Shown piece after piece: positions 52,401-64,000 of a stretch of 64,000 nucleotides of DNA. The first letter of the stretch is position 1, and every line of letters begins with the position of its first letter. The stretch is from positions 107,730,194 through 107,794,193 of the forward strand of contig OW804096.1 of assembly GCA_942159475.1 (NCBI GenBank), in the 5' to 3' direction. A program made the translations under genes and the position numbers. Below the pieces are notes generated by a model. The model did not search any database. It saw only the letters and a program-made list of their open reading frames with translations, and was not told the origin of the DNA. Source of the stretch: Sthenelais limicola (lineage: Eukaryota > Annelida > Polychaeta > Phyllodocida > Sigalionidae).

Positions 52401-53763
52401 GCTGCCTTTTACAGTTTTGAAGGGCCACAAGCTGTTTAGATTACGTTTGATTTATCAGCACCCATGAAACCGTATTCATGTCTGCTTTAGCTAATCATAT
52501 CTGAATATCCCCATAAATCACCTAAGTACGATAGATACGATAATGGTATTATTGATTGGATAAACCACGCCGAATGTTGCAAATTAAGATCTAATTATTT
52601 CTTGATTGGCCGAAACGAGGTAATAGTTTCATAAGGCCCCGAAGCGCCTACCTAAGCTCAATTCGCTTATTTCAACCATGATAATTATGACATGACCTGG
52701 TTTTCAAGAAATTAATCCGAGAAATATCAAAGTATGGGTACACTGGAAAAAAATGTATCATCCTCTGTGTCATATCTTAAATAAGATACAAAATCCTGTC
52801 TTCATAGCCTTATATTCCGAAAATTCAATAAATACATTTTAGCTGGGAAAATAAATTACATTAATAATATCAGCAGCAGATTTCAAAGCAACAACACTGG
52901 TTGAAAATCCATCGAAGCCGAGTCATCAAATATTGACAAGGTGAAGTACTTTTCAGGGCCACAAATCCAGCATTTATCAATTTAATTGAAAATAGTTTCT
53001 TTAAGACCGCATAGCCCGAGTACATTTCTTACAGTCTAATTAGATGTAAAAACTCCTGTTGGCAACCTTAATACACGTGGAAATAGTGGTTAGGCTTCTT
53101 TTGTTTTACCCAGGCGAGGCTCCCGCTGATGAATTTTTAATGATTGAAGGTGAATAAAACGAAGATTAACTCCGGCAAACTAGGCATGTGAGAATTGAAG
53201 CTGTGTTGCCGTATGAAGTGTGGAATATTCAATATCTCCCATGTTGGGACTGCCCATAATACTCTCGCACTTGATTTTTTGTATTTCTGTTTTACAGCAG
53301 ATCTTTGCATACGCAAAGAGTTACATGGCTATACAAAAACACTTTTTAAATAGGGAGGTGTAAAACATAGAATAATGTGTGAGTACCCCCGCGATTCAAA
53401 TTATCATGTACCGTGCTTTTGTTTTAATATATCATTTCATACCAACCATGTATTACTAGAACTATGTAATCGTGCATAAAAAGAGTTCTAAGATTATAGA
53501 AATATAGTATTTTGTAAAGTATGGAGGTCATTAATAGATTACTAATTGATTGGTAATTAGGTAATTGGGATAGACCTGTAATGATTAGATATGATTAGAG
53601 AATGGAAATATATGAAATAAACCACTATTGTCTTGGTCTATACGTAATAGCCTACCTTTACTAAGGGATATGCACTCAACGTTGGAATGTGTTTATACAT
53701 TGGCAAATGGGACTATCAATCCATTAACAAAGTTTAGGAAACAAGTTTCAACACGTCGTGAGA
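49411..53763. other. Non-coding, no gene seen
   Basis: AT-rich, with GC-richer patches at 50370-50560 and 51120-51320 that carry no recognised frame. An AT run lies at 51090-51105. Confidence 0.5.
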
Positions 53764-53983
53764 GTTCCATCCGGTTTGAGGGGGACAAGTTTGAACAGGT
53801 CTAAAAGCTTTATCCTGTTGACATGCATATCTGACCCCTAAATTGGGTTGTATCCTTCTTATGATATACATCTGACATTGTTCCATCCGGTTTGAGGGGG
53901 ACAAGTTTGAACAGGTCTAAAAGCTTTATCCTGTTGACATGCATATCTGACCCCTAAATTTGGTTGTATCCTTCTTATGATAT
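53764..53983 (+). repeat. Tandem duplication, 116-bp period
   Basis: Segments 53764-53867 and 53880-53983 are 104 bp each and match at all but one position (GGG versus TGG in AATTGGGTTG/AATTTGGTTG). They are separated by 12 unrelated bases, 53868-53879. Near identity implies a recent event. There is no open frame through either copy. Confidence 0.95.
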
Positions 53984-56900
53984 GGACTTGACTTTCAGGA
54001 TATAAAGATATCTCGTTGGAGATATCTACGTCTATCTACCCTTCTTTAAGCACGCATAATGACATACCCACTCTCATCTCTTCCCTCCACCCTCTTACCC
54101 CCAATTCCTCACTGAGGAAGTTCCAATCAATGTCTGTTGTCGGTAGGCTCCTTTGGCACAGTTCCTGGCGCCGATTGACAGAGGTCAGTCTCACCTAGCT
54201 GAATAAGGAGAGTTAATTGTAGTTACCCAAGAACCAACACATCGATCTCAAGTCAAGTATGGCTTACTGCCCATCCAGCTGTCCACCATAGCTAGTCAAT
54301 AGAGCTTGAGTCACTCTGAGGGTGGCTCATCCTACTCATACACTTACTGAGACCTTCCTGTCTTGTGTAATACTGTTACTACCGACCTGAGAAGGGAAGG
54401 AGCCAACACTACAACTTCTCTCCATTGGTCTCTCGGAAATTTAATCAATGAGACCCGGAATGAGGCGGTAATAATCTATTTCTCACCATCGGGCATGTGC
54501 ATAGGGATGAAACATAAGCGATTTCCGGGCCAGGCAAATTGCGGGGGCACCTGCTGTTTTCAGTAAAAGCCATAGGCCTTATTGACGTTCTTTTCAGGAT
54601 TTCTTTTTAATTCGTGAGTTTGTCTGTTTTATAAGGGAGCAGAGAGGTCGGGTGAGCTGATAAAAATCAAAATTTCTAAAAGATATCGGAAAGAATCGTC
54701 TTGAAGCTCCGATTATCGTTTTTTATCATCGTTTGAAAACGACTAAGCCGGAGCTACAGACTATCCAGAATTCAAAAGGCAGACTACTAGACTCCTCCTA
54801 TAATAAAAATGAATCAGATCTCTTGAAGGAAATACACATGTTCTTGTTCATGTTGAACTATAAAATGCCAATCTAAGAAATACAACCAGTAATTGTGTTT
54901 TTTAAAGAAAAAAGTGTGGTGTTAATATTTAATTGACCCCTGGAAATTGTCCTCATTCATCGTATAATATATAAATATGATATATCAACCCCCCACCTAC
55001 TATATCAATGGAACCTGGAATCAATTGAGACAGTGGTAAGAAATATCAATACATGAAGCAACTGTAATACCGAGAGATAAAAGCAGGCTCAAGTTTGTTT
55101 GGAAGAACGTTAGAAGCCAGACAGGATCCGGCGTGAAGTGTGGTAAACGCCCTTGGGAATGCGGTAGAATGAAAGTTAGCGTGCTTCGCATCAATTCCCC
55201 TTAATATTTGAACCTCTACCTTCAGACGGTGATCCCTCAAATACACTTATATTGAAGTACACATCAGCACATAATGCTTTATTTACGGTCCCGAATCAGA
55301 CCTGTCCTCCTCTTTGAGAGCATTCCTATCAATCTTTGATAAAGTCTTCAATCCCATGAGGGGATACAGGAAGGAGATACTAATCTAGATACGTTTATTA
55401 GCGATTTGAAAATTCAGCGTCGAGCAAATGGTCGCCTGCAGATGGGATCCAACAGGAAGTGTGAAAGACGCATTTTGCAGCAGAGTTATTCCAGAATGCT
55501 TCTTCGTGTTAGTCTAATTCGATCCTGAAATAATGAGACTGAGCAGCATTAATAAAGGTAATCCCCATCATAAATTACTTCAAATGGGATTCTTTCAAAA
55601 TGTTGATACGATTTTATGAATATTAAAATATCTATGGGTGGAATATGATGGCTTCGACAGAACTAAAATCAAATTATACCGGAGAATTATTGGTCATGAC
55701 TTTCTCCTAAATAAGTTAGGAAAGTTTCTTTCATCTTTATACTTTTACGTCGCCAACGATTTTCAATTTTCGCTCATTATGTGTGTGGAACTCCGAGATA
55801 AAATTGGACTTAAGCGTCCAAAGCCGACGTTGGCTTGGCGGCGAATTCCTGAGCTGAACAAAGTGTTTTCAGGTGATCCTGCTGGAAAAAAACAAAGTGT
55901 ACTTTTAAAAGGCTAAAAGTGCAAAACCGACTACTGAAGTAAAGGGAACCAGGGTCATAAAATCTTTGATGTTACTGTTTGGTTGCATTCATGAAGGTTG
56001 CCTGGTTGTGGCACCGAGGATCAGAAATCTCTTTTGATATAGCCTTGGCATCGATCATGAACCCTGTGTAGTATTTTGACAGTCAGACTAGATGCTAGTA
56101 CCACTGTAATTACTGGGCTCCATAACCGATGTATTGGATGCGGATATGAGCAAGATACATACTACGTTCTAGCGCAAATAACATTGACAAAAGGATGGCA
56201 CGGCCACTCTAGGGCAGCTGTGCATACGACCAGTGCAGTACACGAGGGCATGAATACCAAAGAGAAAGGTTAAACTCCGGCAGTATCATGCCTGCGTCTG
56301 GATAAAAGATATATTACAAGAGGCAAACACCTAATACATTTAAGACCACATGAAAACGGCCGAAGATTGCCCTCCAACGGCGGGGGTGGGTGTAGGTAAT
56401 TTAACTACCCATTTCCTACGAATCGTTTGCCTACATCACGAAGGGGTAACTGGGTGGCGTCGATCACGAAAGTTTAGACTTTTCATCCCCTCGAAGTCCA
56501 TATGGAAGATCTGTGTATGGAAAGCCATCCTAAGCAGATTCCTCCTATTTAATCAAAGCCAAAGCTGCCAGAAAGGATAATCTTTGATATAATTCTGTAT
56601 ATGTCAAGTTCAGAACCTGACAAAAGGGGAGTCATGTATTATAGACATAGTACAACATGTCTGTGTGAGATCTATGTTTTTATTTCTGTCTAAGAACATT
56701 TTGAAAAGTCTAAAACTAGCAATAAGCAAGGGCAGGCAAGTTGTAAATATTTTGTTTATTTGACAATTGTGGCCGACACTTATGTTTCACCGCTGTAATG
56801 CTGCTCTGTTGTCACCGGCAGCGTCAGGACGACTCTTTCGGTTCAAGCTTAGAGAAAGAGGAATATATTGCTTCTAAGGTTCAAGTAAAGCCAACCTAAT

Positions 56901-57291
56901 TTAGTGATACAGTATAACTATAAGTTGGGGAGGAGAAAATGGAAGGAGCGCCGCTGTAGTGGGGGCATGTCTGATGGGAGTATCGCAGTGGCCAATATGT
57001 GGTGTAGCCCTAATAGGTCAGAAACAGGCCTATAGCGAAGGAGCGTATTAGAGCAAGGAGGTTTTAATCACGAGCCATGCAAAGAGAAAAAGCTAATGAG
57101 TGCCGGTGAGCACTATGGCTAATTAAAAGGACCGCTTTGAATTACCCTCTAGGCTCACCCCAGGCATCTCGCGGTCTGCAATCACCTGGTGCGAGCGATT
57201 GCATCCTACCGTGTCTGCCCGGACGAGAAATAAAAGTAGGGATTTCTATATACTAATACTCCTTTCAATGTCGAACAATTTTTCATCACAG
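53984..57291. other. Non-coding, no gene seen
   Basis: A frame at 55638-55916 (92 codons, basic) has no recognised motif. The last 20 bases are the acceptor of the candidate exon at 57292. Confidence 0.45.
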
Positions 57292-57644
57292 ACTTTCTTG
57301 TCTCAAGAATATATGTGTGTAATCATAATAATTTACGCTGCGTTTGCACGTCGTATGAAGACCCCGTGACCTATGGTTATGATGTTATTGCACTTTCTAT
57401 GCCAATTCAGAGCTGCCATGGTAAAAAAGCGAGATGCATTTTTAACATATTTGCAGACATAATGAAAGAAAATTACAGGGCGTGGCGGTGTAGATTGGCA
57501 GTCGGAGTATTGGTTCATAGAGGGGTGCTGTCCCTTTATATGGTTGACCCTGTCTGGGACAAAACAACAGGCTTCTGGACAGACAACATGACAAATAGTG
57601 TCCTACTCTTTAATGGCAGTATCGCCAGTCTCTATTTGGAATAG
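57292..57644 (+). CDS. Possible terminal exon, cysteine-containing extracellular-type sequence, unrecognised
   Basis: The pyrimidine-rich stretch ending TTTTTCATCACAG (AG at 57290-57291) is followed by 353 bp open in one frame to a TAG at 57642. If spliced there it begins in phase 1 and encodes 116 residues. The sequence starts FLVSRIYVCNHNNLRCVC and contains six cysteines in its first two thirds. Two potential N-glycosylation sites (NMT and NGS) lie near the end. Cysteines, glycosylation sites and a phase-1 boundary are all common in secreted proteins, but no family pattern is recognised. No membrane segment is clear. Frames of this length occur by chance in this window, so the case depends on the acceptor. 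It could be a late exon of the + strand gene that begins at 13.0 kb, but nothing in the sequence proves a link. Confidence 0.2.
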
Positions 57645-59469
57645 TCCATATTCCGAATGGTAAATCCTGACGTATACTTACAAGGGTCCAGCGGAAAGAA
57701 CATTCTAAACTCTAATGTTGGCACTGCATTAACTTTATTACAGACTTCTAACCAAGACTCCATGGCTTGTATGCAGCCTCATATAATCACATTCTAACAT
57801 CATCCTTAGTTTTCTATTTCTAGAAACATAAGTCTCAAGACTTTGAAGGTCGGCTAACTTGGCCACAACTCTGATCTCATTATTACAGGTCATTAACTCC
57901 TCTATAAAAAAGAAATGTATTATTCTTTCATTGAGAATCCAGTTCCTTTATGCCTCATCAGAAGGACGATTCCTGTCCATTTTATGGAGTTCTGTGAGAG
58001 ATTATCACCAGCAAGTCAGCACATTGGGGATTACGGTTTTTATAATACCCCATACTAGTTAGTGTCCCCACCTGTGACCCCAAGTCTAGGCAGCATAGAG
58101 TAGGCGTCCATTCACGAGATGAGTTACTCGTAGACGAAGGGGGATTAATTAGGCCGAATGACACAGGCCATCACCCTGATTGCGAGAAGGGTTTTTGGTC
58201 TTCTCAGAGAAATAATGTGATTGATTAATTGACTTCATCCTTATTGCGCATATCGACATCTCTCCAGCATTCTACTGCGTATTGAATACCGATACATAGT
58301 ACGTATAGGCCTAACGGAATTGTCTTTCTTTTTAAACAAATGAACTAATATGTGTCTAATCTAGCTGACTGAACCCTACATTTAATTTCAGAATGATAAC
58401 TGAAATTGATATGTACACTGAATTCAGAAGATCATTCGAAAAATGTATACGTTTATAGAAAGGGGGCAAGTGATTTCTTGTTAATTTCTCTATGGCAAAC
58501 TAAACCCGCAACAAAAGAAGATTAATCTGCTAAATCACCTAAGACCCTAGAAATCGTCTGTGACGTTTACTTGATAGATGCTCTAGGAATTTAGTTCGTG
58601 AACGGTCATGAATGAATATCCTTAGTCACTTGATAGGAATGGGACAAATATATACCCTATGATTTTGTATTGAGGTTGAGATAGCAAGGTATTTTTCCTT
58701 TTTATCTCTCCTCACTCTGGCTGTGAAACATGAGGATGACCCTGAGGGGATGAATCGAGTCTGAAAATGTGTTGCTGCCAAAAGGGTGAGCCATGATACA
58801 CGCAATGAATTTGGAGTCCATTTCCCTCGCGTCTTTGCTAGCGCCTCGGGTAGTGCCCAATGCGTGTGCAGCGCCTATTGTAACACGAGAATTCACAAAT
58901 GTTGAGCTTTTTTTGGTGGAAAATCAATTCCAGAGACAGGCCAGTGCTTTATATATGAATAGAAGCTGGTTTATGGAGGCATCTGACCCACGCACACGCA
59001 AAATTATAATGGCATAAGATGGAAATTTCACAAAATAAACTGCTAAACCTACTAAATTTTATCCATGTGGCTTACAACTTTTAGACCAGTGAAAATGTTT
59101 GAAAATTAGTTTCTATGCATATTGGGAATATATATCACATTATCGACTATCTAAGGTGTGCATGTGGTTTGGACAGCGCTTGGAGCGAAGAAAGTTGGAG
59201 AAGATCCATAGTGAAGGTTAGAGTGGTGGGCGAGTCGGTGACACTGGGGAGTGGCTATGTCATGGAGGGGTTCACGACCGCTCCTGGATGGCAGCCCGAA
59301 AGCCTTCTTTAGCGGCAGAATCATCCAAGGTCTGGCCACGACACTCCTTGTATGGATGCACCATATCACTTAACCTTTCCTCTCCTAGTTCTATCCAGGT
59401 CAACTTAAACTGATGACCTCCATAAGCGGAAGATTGCTCGAATCAAAGCTGAGTGGCATCAAGACAAAA

Positions 59470-59770
59470 ATGACACCCCTGACACCCCTTCAACGGTCGC
59501 CCGCCGGCTCCCACCAAACCATTGCAACGCCAATTGCTTTCAATGCAATACATCGCTGAGAATTGCTGCAAGAAATGCGCCTAAAGTAATTTTGCATGCC
59601 GTTTCGCAGCAGACACCAATTTTGTCCATTCATCGAGGTAGTGCTGCTTCAGTGCGGGGCTAGCTTCCATGACGGTTGCCTTGGGCGACCGTAGAATCAG
59701 CCAATGGGCGTTGCTGACCCGTCGGCTCACACCCAATCGAGTGTTTCAATGGGGATGGGACAGCCAGAAA
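59470..59770. promoter_or_regulatory. GC- and CpG-richer patch with CCAAT boxes
   Basis: This 300-bp stretch contrasts with its AT-rich flanks. It carries CAGCCAATGGGCG (59699-59711), the favoured form of an NF-Y site, plus ACCCAATCG and CGCCAATTG variants and many CpG dinucleotides (for example CGGTCGCCCGCCGGC). No exon or TATA box is seen beside it. It could be a promoter, an enhancer or a decayed coding exon. Confidence 0.25.
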
Positions 59771-61205
59771 TTGAAAGACACTAGGTACACAACTGAACTC
59801 ACTTCATATATATATGGGTATTTCCCAGCCTGATTTGTGTTGAAGTCCTCTTATAATACAGTAGTTACATACCAGTGCATCTACTCGCTATCCTCAACCC
59901 TCACGGCAAGATCTAAAAAGTAAATTCTTCTAAGTCAGGCGCCCCTTCGATGGACTTACGTGTATGGGCAGCTGTCAAACCTTGAAATTACGACTAAGGT
60001 TTAATATGAACCTCAGGTGCTCATCATCGGATAGGTGCTAGGACGAGGGGTTATTTTATGACCGCTGTGCTGACTTAGAATGAATCTGAACATACCTCAT
60101 AAGGGTGATGATGAGAGGGTGTTTTAACATGTTAATGAAGTCAGATAAAAAATTGAATCATACGTATGGCCTGTATAATAACATTTCATGTAAAAGTGGG
60201 CCTATCACATCCGGTACCAAAGATCAGCTAATCATGAGTTACAAACCTTACTGAATACCCAAATATCATGCGCAAGTATAAATATAAACACAGTCCATGT
60301 GGTTTATCAGACTAAAGAAACATTCATGTATTTCGAGCTAATAGGACTCTATTCTATCTGAACACGGTCAAAGCGTTAAAACCAAAGTTTGACCCATCTG
60401 GTGTCGCTCTCAACACCTTCCGCGTAGAGTAGACCCAATAGATCTATGCTTCCTCACGATTCTAGGCCATTCCGAGATAGTGGAAAGACTTGCTTGGTCA
60501 TTACTGCTTTCCGTGTAAAAGAAACGTGCCAAACACATCAGTTTCTTGCAGGAAATGTGAGTCAGGCTCAAGAACACGTAGAACGTGTAAGGACAATATC
60601 AGGGTCTCACGTTCAGTTCATCATCTCATGTGCGCTTCTGAAATGCAACTACACCGAGTTAGATTAGTAAATACTACTTTATGTATTCGTCAGTTATATT
60701 TAGAACCGCCAATCTCAAGAATAAATCTCAGGCTCTTCTTGTTTACCTTTCATTTCTGGGCTGAATCGGGCACGAGTCTATCAACCGTTACAGGTTAGGA
60801 AGAGGAGAGAGAAGAGCAGACAGAGGGTATACATGTGTGTGTTCAGGGTTAATTCTAACATTAAGAACATGTGTAATGACCCTCGGTCCCTTGAGGATGA
60901 TGATAACACAGACAAGCGTCTAATATTATTAATCTGGTTTATTCAGTTTGTAAAGGCTATCCCGATTATAAAAAAAGTATCAGGAATAACAATAGAGAAA
61001 TAATAGCAGCATGGCAAGCAGCTCCACCCAGTGGAAAACCACAATGAAATAAACATAAAGATCATGGAATGCACTTGTCGTAAAGTTCCGCAGATCTTGC
61101 GCGTACAGAAATATCGTGTTGTTTTCACTAAGTAGTATAAGGAAAGGTGCATATATAGGCGTGGCATTATCTTCAAGAAATGGAGTCACAAAGGGTTGTA
61201 AGTCC

Positions 61206-61255
61206 AATACCGTTGATATAACGGTATTAGATCTTTTTGTTAAGATCTTTTTGTG
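61206..61255. repeat. 9-bp hairpin followed by a short tandem repeat
   Basis: AATACCGTT (61206-61214) pairs with AACGGTATT (61220-61228) across five bases. It is followed by two copies of AGATCTTTTTGT at 14-bp spacing. Confidence 0.7.
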
Positions 61256-62892
61256 GGAGAATTACCAATCATTTGGATTCCTCCAAGAAGGGTTGTCTCT
61301 CAACATGGTTACCTGAATTAAAACCCAACTCATTTTAATCACAGGTTTAACTAAGTAAACTGAAGGCTTATTCAACTCCGTGAAACTTCAAATTTGTTTC
61401 ATAGGTGAAACTCAAATTCAATGAAAAAAAGTAAAAGTATAGGTTACACTGATGAGAATAAAGCATTTAATATTTCACAACGTCACACCCGATTTTTTAG
61501 TGAGTTATGTAGATAATATGATTGAAAAAATGATTCCCCGTTTCGATCCGAGCAGAAAATCAATGGCAGGAACAAATATTTCTTTCCAATAACAGTAATG
61601 GTGTCCTACAAAACGGCATTTTATTATGCATCCATGAATGGCTGTCTGTAAACATATATATGTGCTTCCCACAGTGACTTGGCTACCTGCTTAGTACTTG
61701 TGGCCCAAATTGCATTCCATTTATGTCTATATATATATATATTTTAGGAGCCCTTGCATGATTGCACATTAAGGGTTAGAAGGTACATGTAGCGTTAGAC
61801 TACAGGGTTTCCGAAGACCGTTGAAAACCCGATGCACTCATGCAGGCCGGAGAAACAGAGTTTCTTGCCCATGTAGAATATGAATTGACCGTCAAACGTA
61901 GAAATGTTTATTTGATGGATATGCATCTCATAAGATATAAATTGGTCGTTCAGAATTGAAATCGATGGAATATCAGTTATTCCTGTCTCCTTGCTCACTC
62001 CTTGACGTCTGGGGTATAAACATACTTATCATGCTTAAATGCAACCTCTGAAAAACTAGCTAGATCTCCTCAATTTAAAGGATGTGGAATAGTCTCCCAC
62101 TGCACATAAAGACAAGAAAATGGCCAGAAATAAAAACATATCTGAAAGCAACATTGCGATAATTATTGGTGTGTGGTGATTATACTACCTGTTTTTTTTA
62201 TTTGATTTGTCACACTGTCTACATAAGTGTTAATTGTTGATTATTATGTAAAAGAAAAATCATTCGACCTATGTGAACCAACTGGTAAAGAAAAGGTGTA
62301 CTTCGTTGTTTTATCTGAATGCGGATAGCTTCTAGGTATTATATTTTTAGAAACGGCAAAAAAGAAGAAAAGGAGGGGTTTCTAATTATTATAATGAACT
62401 GAGTAAGTTGTACTTAATCATATTAAATGTAATATCTGTATTATATTTCTCTGCCTTTATGACATATATATCAATGTGCGAGAGCATGAAACGTACCATT
62501 ATTGTGTGGAATTGTTTTTCGAAATAAAATATGTTTTAAAAAAATACATATGGGTAATTAGCAGTAAAATTACCTTCTGATTGGTTGTGCACCTCAATAA
62601 TGTTCATGATGAGGCTCTGCTCAAATTGGCATGGACCAATATCACCGAAAAATGAAGTTTGTCTGTCGCAATGTCATTGATAATATCCTCCTCAAATTGG
62701 TCATTATTATTTCTCACATACCAACTGTGTCTGAAACGCTATTTCCGAACAGCTAGGAGTTTGTATTTAATGTTTATACCACAACTACCATGTTTAAATA
62801 GTGAAATTACCTTGTGCGATCACCCCCGGCATTATTTAGGCCTATATGTGAAACTACGACGTTAACATCGCCTTCGGGTCTCCACAGTGTCA

Positions 62893-62902
62893 GTGACGTC
62901 AC
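62893..62902. promoter_or_regulatory. Full palindromic CRE-like site GTGACGTCAC
   Basis: The 10-bp palindrome contains TGACGTCA, the consensus site of CREB/ATF factors. It lies in a short CpG-bearing patch (62865-62930). A second TGACGTCA occurs at 5067-5074. Function is inferred from the motif alone. Confidence 0.3.
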
Positions 62903-64000
62903 TCCTGAGAAATCACCTTTGCCAAACAAAATGCATAGTGCGGATCAGTTAGTTGCGGAGTTAATCACAAGCTGAGTTATGATATAAAAAACGTTTTTAA
63001 TAGAGAAACATTTCCATCGAATGGTAATCTCTTTAGATGGGGAATAATTTGTTTATTTGTTATCCTCAACTTTAGATTTGGCAATTTTATGCTAGAAATG
63101 TTCATAAATCAATCAGACTGTAATAATAAATATGAGAGGGAATTGACTCATGTGAAGAATTTCCTGATGTGGGTTTACTCTTGGTTAATTATTGTATACC
63201 TAAGTGGGCGTAAAGTTAGATTATCTCTTCGTAACTTTATCTAGATTGCTATTTTTTGTTGAATAATTTGTTAAGGTAACGCATGAAAACAACAATCTAT
63301 ATAAGGTTATGCATCTTTGGTAAATAATTTGTTTAAAATGTGTTTTTATAAGGTGTGTCTGAATGACCACAACAGCTTTTACCGCCAAAGAATTGATGCA
63401 TATTGGTTTGTGTTAGGAATCCTATTTCCGTATACATGACTTCATGAATGTGATTACTCATTTTTCAAGTCCGTAACATCGCCCGTGACTTTGTGTAAAG
63501 ATGACTTGCTAGTATGTCCAGCTTACACCAAAGTGGATACTAGCGTTTAAATTCAACCAAATGGTTATTGTACACTGAACCGACAAACGCCTAGTTGTCC
63601 AGGCGGAAATAGTGCAAAGTGGATGCATTCGAAGGGTGGTCCTATTTTTATGGATGACCAAATTGCATGAGCGGACCCCGCCGTGGAAGTGTCTGAGAAG
63701 GAGGAGGGGAAGACTGTGGTGGTTCTCCGTCCGGTTTGCCTATAGTTAATTAGTCGTCTACCTAGGGGAATGGGAGGCGATGCAGACACGACCGATGTTT
63801 GATTTCCCTACATTATCCTAATTTGTCATCAGATGTCATGATAGAGTAAGATGAAGAAGAATCTCGCCTGAGTAGAAGATGGATTAAACCAGGATTGTAA
63901 TAACAAATCGTTTATCTCCTACTATTGCCAGTTGGCGATCACAATATGTGTGAATTGAATGTCTCTTTTCCTATTGCTGCCCAGAGATTATTAAAATTCG

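Larger units (their letters stand above)
57645..64000. other. Non-coding, no gene seen
   Basis: AT-rich apart from the patch at 59470-59770. TAGGCCTA is at 58306-58313 and 62838-62845. An imperfect 24-bp tandem (GTGAAACT...CAAATT) is at 61379-61424. The 3' kilobase shows nothing beyond short unrecognised frames. Confidence 0.5.

Noticed and set aside
57388..57410. ATTGCACTT, the seed region of the miR-25/92 family.
   Set aside because: The rest of the mature sequence does not match and the flanks do not fold into a hairpin.
58381..58447. Short frame MITEIDMYTEFRRSFEKC behind a CTTTAATTTCAG-like acceptor.
   Set aside because: Only 21 codons to a stop, with no supporting neighbour.
59771..59795. 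TGAAAGACA, as at the start of miR-71.
   Set aside because: It diverges after nine bases and there is no complementary arm nearby.

Overview
The window reads as AT-rich metazoan nuclear DNA. No reading frame exceeds about 153 codons, nothing is packed like a bacterial or viral genome, and simple repeats, a short non-autonomous transposon, foldbacks and small tandem duplications lie in mostly non-coding sequence. The few coding candidates are short, exon-sized and bounded by GT/AG splice signals. The perfect 8-mer TAGGCCTA occurs at least seven times, which fits my recollection of echinoderm and related invertebrate deuterostome genomes. That placement is a guess. No rRNA, tRNA or CRISPR array was recognised.

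Layout: 1-13.0 kb is non-coding apart from homopolymer tracts. At 13.02 kb there is a convincing first coding exon on the + strand: start codon in good context, a 23-residue signal peptide and a consensus 5' splice site in phase 1. About 21 kb downstream, at 34.07-34.21 kb, is a 140-bp exon-like block with a strong 3' splice site in the matching phase and an immunoglobulin-like strand-B motif. These may be the start of one secreted or membrane Ig-superfamily gene. A possible last exon lies at 57.29-57.64 kb.

On the - strand there are weaker coding traces: a C-type-lectin-like fragment at 14.1-14.5 kb lacking one expected cysteine, and a loose group at 19.4-23.2 kb (two proline-rich tails, a MAM-like start and two exon-like blocks). 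These could be parts of one - strand gene, or chance frames.

The best-supported features are repeats: an 867-bp element at 17,433-18,299 with terminal inverted repeats, TTA target duplications and many internal AATCGG/CCGATT motifs; a 115-nt hairpin at 30,554-30,668 next to a 217-bp inverted-repeat unit; a dispersed repeat present at 28.1 kb and, inverted, at 49.2 kb; two recent tandem duplications (71-bp and 116-bp periods); and a seven-copy CCCACAC array with G-quadruplex potential on the - strand.
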